From positions 1 to 8,722 of the forward strand of contig CANKLD010000051.1 of NCBI GenBank assembly GCA_947483095.1: a DNA stretch of 8,722 nt, given 5' to 3'. Below the pieces are notes generated by a model that made no database searches, was not told the origin of the DNA, and saw only the letters and a list, made by a program, of their open reading frames with translations. This DNA is from Bacteroidota bacterium. GTDB taxonomy: Bacteria; Bacteroidota; Bacteroidia; Flavobacteriales; Flavobacteriaceae. Shown piece by piece: positions 6,628-8,722 of the stretch (positions within the stretch are counted from its first letter, which is position 1; each line of letters begins with the position of its first letter). The translations under genes and the position numbers were made by a program.

Positions 6628-7992
6628 TTATTCCAGTAAATGGGAATAATCTTCAGGCAGTTCTGCATCAATATCTCTTAAATACAATTCAAGTGCAGAC
6701 ATTGTTGAGTGGCCAGTAATATTCATCAAAATACTTTTGGCTTCAAATGGAGAATAGGATTTGCGAAGTTCTCTATAAAGTTTGGTTATAAAAGTATGTC
6801 TAAAACTATACATTCCATAATCGGAACCCAATCCAAAATGATCTTTTACAATTGACTTGAATCGTTTGGAAAAATGGTCTCTGCGATTGTTTTCTGTAGC
6901 AATCCATTGACTACCTATTTTTGTCGGGGTGAATAAAAAATCCTCTTTATTCATTTGGGTTAAATCAGGTAAATCTTTAATTAAGATTTCAGGTATGATT
7001 TTGATTTTAACAAGTTTATTTTTCGCTCTAACATATAGTTTTTTGTCCTTAACATCCAAGTCTCCTACTTTTAATCGACAAACCTCTACCGGACGTAAAA
7101 AATTATAGGAAATAAATTTTATAAAAAGCAGGAGTAAAGCATCGTTTTTCTCAAGATAGGAGTAAATGGTTTCCTGCATATCCGGAGTATAGGTTTTGTT
7201 ACGTTGGGGTTTAGTTTTTAAGGTATTTATTCTTTTTATGAAATTCTCGGGTATGATTTCGTCATTTGCTAATACTTCAAATAAAGAGCTTAAGTCTATT
7301 CGGGTATTATTTCGATTTCGGGCACTAGTGGTTTCTAAAATGCTATTAAGATATTCGTTGGTTTGTTTGCGATTCAGTGAGGTAATTGGAGCATTTTCAT
7401 CCAATGCTTTTTTGAATCGATTAATTCTTCCTTCAAAGTTCATATAAGAGGTATCGTTTAGCGATTTTTTCTTAATCTTTAAAGCGTAGGCAAAAGCTTC
7501 TTTAATAGACAAAACGGGTTCTATTATTGCTGGTTTTACTGGCTGAGGAATTTCTGCAACATTAGAATCAGTTGCAACTGGAGCAACAACTACCATTTTA
7601 TTTTTCCTTGGAGTTGCTTTTTCTAATTCAAGTAAACTGGTATAGGAATCTGAATAAGGGTTCAAACCTTTTTCCAATAGATATTCAAGAGCATCTCTTA
7701 ATTGAGTTAATACCAACAATCGCTCTTTTTTAGTTTTGTATCTATTACAGCCACCTTTTATATTAGGCATACGTTTTAGATTTCCAGTGGTGGAATCTAT
7801 AAATTTATAATAGATATACCAATCTTTAGAAAGGGCTTGTTTTTGGTCTTCTTTGGAAAGTTCATTCCATAAAGTGATATCCACACCACCGGTGTAAATT
7901 TTAGGTACAGAAAAATTTTTTTTATCCAAAGAGTGTCTGTTTTGGTGTACGTTTTGGTGTACTCTTTGTAAAAGTAATAAAATATTCGACAT
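6628..7992 (-). CDS. Tyrosine recombinase / site-specific integrase, tRNA-Met-linked
   Basis: A 454-residue phage-type integrase that would cut and rejoin DNA at att sites. Domains in order: a short N-terminus with tandem VHQN-VHQN (11-18); an arm-binding-like domain (about 30-112, YTGGVD...DWYIYYKF...IKGGCNRYKTKKER); a Pro/Val-rich linker (127-160); a core-binding SAM-like domain (about 160-260); and the catalytic domain (about 267-450). Catalytic residues are Arg300 (NFLRPVEVCRL), a Lys in the basic hairpin 324-331, Arg398 with His399 in MYSFRHTF, His428 in TGHS, and the nucleophile Tyr437 (LELYLRD). The first position of the HxxR box is Tyr395, not His, a variant I recall from other Bacteroidota integrases. 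The first ATG directly follows the T-run of the tRNA terminator, leaving no room for its own promoter. Expression may depend on readthrough or a later start. It appears intact. Its position right behind a tRNA gene is typical of genomic-island integrases. Confidence 0.93.
   Translation of the reverse strand: MSNILLLLQRVHQNVHQNRHSLDKKNFSVPKIYTGGVDITLWNELSKEDQKQALSKDWYIYYKFIDSTTGNLKRMPNIKGGCNRYKTKKERLLVLTQLRDALEYLLEKGLNPYSDSYTSLLELEKATPRKNKMVVVAPVATDSNVAEIPQPVKPAIIEPVLSIKEAFAYALKIKKKSLNDTSYMNFEGRINRFKKALDENAPITSLNRKQTNEYLNSILETTSARNRNNTRIDLSSLFEVLANDEIIPENFIKRINTLKTKPQRNKTYTPDMQETIYSYLEKNDALLLLFIKFISYNFLRPVEVCRLKVGDLDVKDKKLYVRAKNKLVKIKIIPEILIKDLPDLTQMNKEDFLFTPTKIGSQWIATENNRRDHFSKRFKSIVKDHFGLGSDYGMYSFRHTFITKLYRELRKSYSPFEAKSILMNITGHSTMSALELYLRDIDAELPEDYSHLLE
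7939..7962 (+). repeat. Tandem 12-bp direct repeat in the integrase 5' coding end
   Basis: GTTTTGGTGTAC occurs twice without a gap (7939-7950 and 7951-7962). On the minus strand it encodes the VHQN-VHQN tandem near the integrase N-terminus. The 12-mer matches each arm of the palindrome at 8000-8023 (GGTTTAGTGTAC) at 10 of 12 positions, giving four related sites within about 85 bases. This could be a recombinase-binding or autoregulatory array. Confidence 0.7.
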
Positions 7993-8023
7993 AAAAAAAG
8001 CGGTTTAGTGTACACTAAACCGC
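7993..8023 (-). terminator. Terminator of the tRNA-Met gene (24-bp perfect palindrome plus T-run)
   Basis: Bases 8000-8023 are a perfect palindrome with arms GCGGTTTAGTGT and ACACTAAACCGC, in practice a 10-bp stem with a GTAC loop. On the minus strand it is followed by seven T (complement of A7993-7999), making a one-directional terminator for the tRNA, whose 3' end is 22 bases upstream. The next base is the A of the integrase ATG. Confidence 0.85.
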
Positions 8024-8045
8024 AGTTTCATTGAATTTTCTTTCG

Positions 8046-8119
8046 TAGCGAGAGAGAGATTTGAACTCTCGACCTCAGGGTTATGAATCCTGCGCTCTAA
8101 CCGACTGAGCTACCTCGCC
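8046..8119 (-). tRNA. tRNA-Met (anticodon CAT)
   Basis: The minus strand folds into a 74-base cloverleaf. The acceptor stem is GGCGAGG with TCTCGCT plus discriminator A; the D arm is GCTC/GAGC; the anticodon loop is TTCATAA; the 5-base variable region is AGGTC; the T arm is GAGAG-TTCAAAT-CTCTC. CCA is not encoded. The end base pair G1-U72 and the D arm fit an elongator Met tRNA. The initiator would show a 1-72 mismatch and three G-C pairs in the anticodon stem. A CAT-reading tRNA-Ile (lysidine-modified) cannot be fully excluded. The last anticodon-stem pair is A31-C39, a mismatch. The 3' half is the probable attachment site of the adjacent integrase. Confidence 0.94.
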
Positions 8120-8153
8120 ATTTAACGGTTATTTGCACCTATCAATGCGGGTG

Positions 8154-8183
8154 CAAATATAAAACATAAATCAGACGTTGCAA
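8154..8183 (-). promoter_or_regulatory. Bacteroidota-type promoter of tRNA-Met
   Basis: On the minus strand, TTG (8183-8181), a 19-base spacer and TATATTTG (8161-8154) match the Bacteroidota sigma-A consensus TTG-N17-23-TAnnTTTG exactly. Transcription should start near 8147, about 28 bases before the tRNA 5' end. Just downstream of the -7 box, GGTGCAAAT facing ATTTGCACC (8131-8139 with 8150-8158) forms a 9-bp inverted repeat partly within the initially transcribed region. Confidence 0.8.
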
Positions 8184-8216
8184 ATATATATTGAAGAAAA
8201 TAAAATATATTTTAAT

Positions 8217-8251
8217 TTGCTTTTTTATTAGTTTTTTAATCTATATATTTC
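8217..8251 (+). promoter_or_regulatory. Weak promoter candidate for the START-like gene
   Basis: TTG (8217-8219), a 24-base spacer and TATATTTC (8244-8251) lie just ahead of the gene. The -7 box has one mismatch to TAnnTTTG and the spacer is one base longer than usual. It would give a leader of roughly 10-15 bases. Confidence 0.28.
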
Positions 8252-8270
8252 ACAAAATTTTAAACAAGTC

Positions 8271-8663
8271 ATGAATACAAAAGTAAAATACGAATTAGAA
8301 TTTCAATTGAATTCTTCACCCCAATTATTGTATCAATACATATCAACTCCTTCAGGACTTTCTGAATGGTTTGCTGACAATGTAAATTCTCGTGGTGAGT
8401 TTTTTACTTTTATTTGGGATGGATCCGAAGAAAAAGCTAGATTATCCTCAAGAAAATCCGATGAGAAAGTAAAATTCCGCTGGATAGATGAAGACAATAA
8501 AGACACCGATTATTTTTTTGAATTACGAATTCTAGAAGATGAAATCACCAAAGATGTTTCACTTATGATAACTGATTTTGCCTTTGAAGAAGATTTTGAT
8601 GAGGTAAAATTACTTTGGGAATCTCAAATATCCGATTTAAAACATGTCATAGGTTCTGTTTAG
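8271..8663 (+). CDS. START-like domain protein (SRPBCC / AHSA1-like fold)
   Basis: A 130-residue soluble cytoplasmic protein, complete. It opens with a strand (KVKYELEFQLNSS), then SPQLLYQYISTPSGLSEWFADNV (15-37), the usual helix-grip start of SRPBCC proteins where the 'L-x-x-W-F' motif precedes the curved sheet. Beta strands follow with FFTFIWDGSEEKARL and KVKFRWID, and a long C-terminal helix (DEVKLLWESQISDLKHVIGS) closes the ligand pocket. This matches the small START-like family widespread in Bacteroidota. Its ligand and role are unknown to me. Its acidic make-up and lack of a signal sequence argue for a cytosolic protein. It diverges from the tRNA gene on its left and ends in a terminator 27 bases after its stop. 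It looks like core chromosome to the right of the tRNA/integrase junction. Confidence 0.88.
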   Translation: MNTKVKYELEFQLNSSPQLLYQYISTPSGLSEWFADNVNSRGEFFTFIWDGSEEKARLSSRKSDEKVKFRWIDEDNKDTDYFFELRILEDEITKDVSLMITDFAFEEDFDEVKLLWESQISDLKHVIGSV

Positions 8664-8689
8664 ATTTTACCTATTTATAACTTATATTT

Positions 8690-8715
8690 GTCACGCTCAA
8701 AACGTGACTTTTTTT
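8690..8715 (+). terminator. Terminator of the START-like gene, overlapping a possible promoter of the next gene
   Basis: GTCACG (8690-8695) pairs with CGTGAC (8703-8708) around a 7-base loop, followed by seven T (8709-8715). TATATTTG at 8683-8690 just before it is a perfect -7 box, though the -33 position holds TAG rather than TTG. An ATG at 8716, directly after the T-run, may start the next gene, which is cut off by the window after two codons. Confidence 0.75.
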
Positions 8716-8722
8716 ATGATAA

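Noticed and set aside
7196..7447. Plus-strand ORF of 83 codons opposite the integrase
   Set aside because: Antisense to the conserved recombinase core; hydrophobic stretch is a by-product of the complementary codons.
1..8722. CRISPR array, defence system, toxin-antitoxin pair or riboswitch
   Set aside because: No regularly spaced repeats, no recognisable cas or defence genes, no small two-gene toxin-antitoxin layout and no structured leader before the xyl operon were found.

Overview
The window looks like a chromosomal segment from Flavobacterium or a close relative (Bacteroidota, Flavobacteriaceae). The evidence is the AT-rich base composition, a type IX secretion (T9SS) C-terminal sorting domain, a START-like protein typical of the phylum, no clear Shine-Dalgarno sequences, and a textbook TTG-N19-TAnnTTTG promoter in front of a tRNA gene.

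Layout, left to right. (1) 2-193: the last 63 codons of a T9SS-exported protein, closed by a strong terminator at 216-246. (2) 247-1020: decayed DNA with the last third of an IS3-family transposase, inactivated by a stop codon and loss of the catalytic Glu, plus one copy of an IS-end-like sequence. (3) 1025-1596: broken gene debris, consisting of the signal peptide and first strands of a probable lectin-like exported protein, frameshifted, then a two-helix membrane tail. (4) 1692-6243: an intact three-gene D-xylose catabolic operon: xylulokinase, class II xylose isomerase and a vSGLT-like sodium/sugar symporter. A putative terminator follows at 6248-6270. (5) 6271-6627: a non-coding spacer with a second copy of the IS-end-like sequence inside a palindromic 95-bp element, then scattered short inverted repeats. 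(6) 6628-7992 (minus): an intact tyrosine recombinase, immediately downstream of a tRNA-Met(CAT) gene at 8046-8119 (minus). A 24-bp palindromic terminator separates them, and its T-run touches the recombinase start codon. (7) 8271-8663: a START-like (SRPBCC fold) protein, followed by a terminator that overlaps a promoter-like box for a gene just beyond the window.

How the genes work together: the symporter would import xylose with Na+, the isomerase makes xylulose, and the kinase makes xylulose 5-phosphate for the pentose phosphate pathway. No xylose regulator is present, so control must come from elsewhere. A pair of TTGnCAA sites just upstream of the kinase is a candidate operator.

Evolutionary reading (inference): the xyl operon sits between two same-orientation copies of an IS end, in a stretch rich in pseudogenes, next to a tRNA-linked integrase. 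This suggests an acquired or rearranged island joined to the chromosome at tRNA-Met. I found no second att copy in the window, so island boundaries are not proven. I see no new defence system or other wholly new gene system. The most unusual structure is the tRNA terminator/integrase junction, with four copies of a GTGTAC-containing 12-mer.
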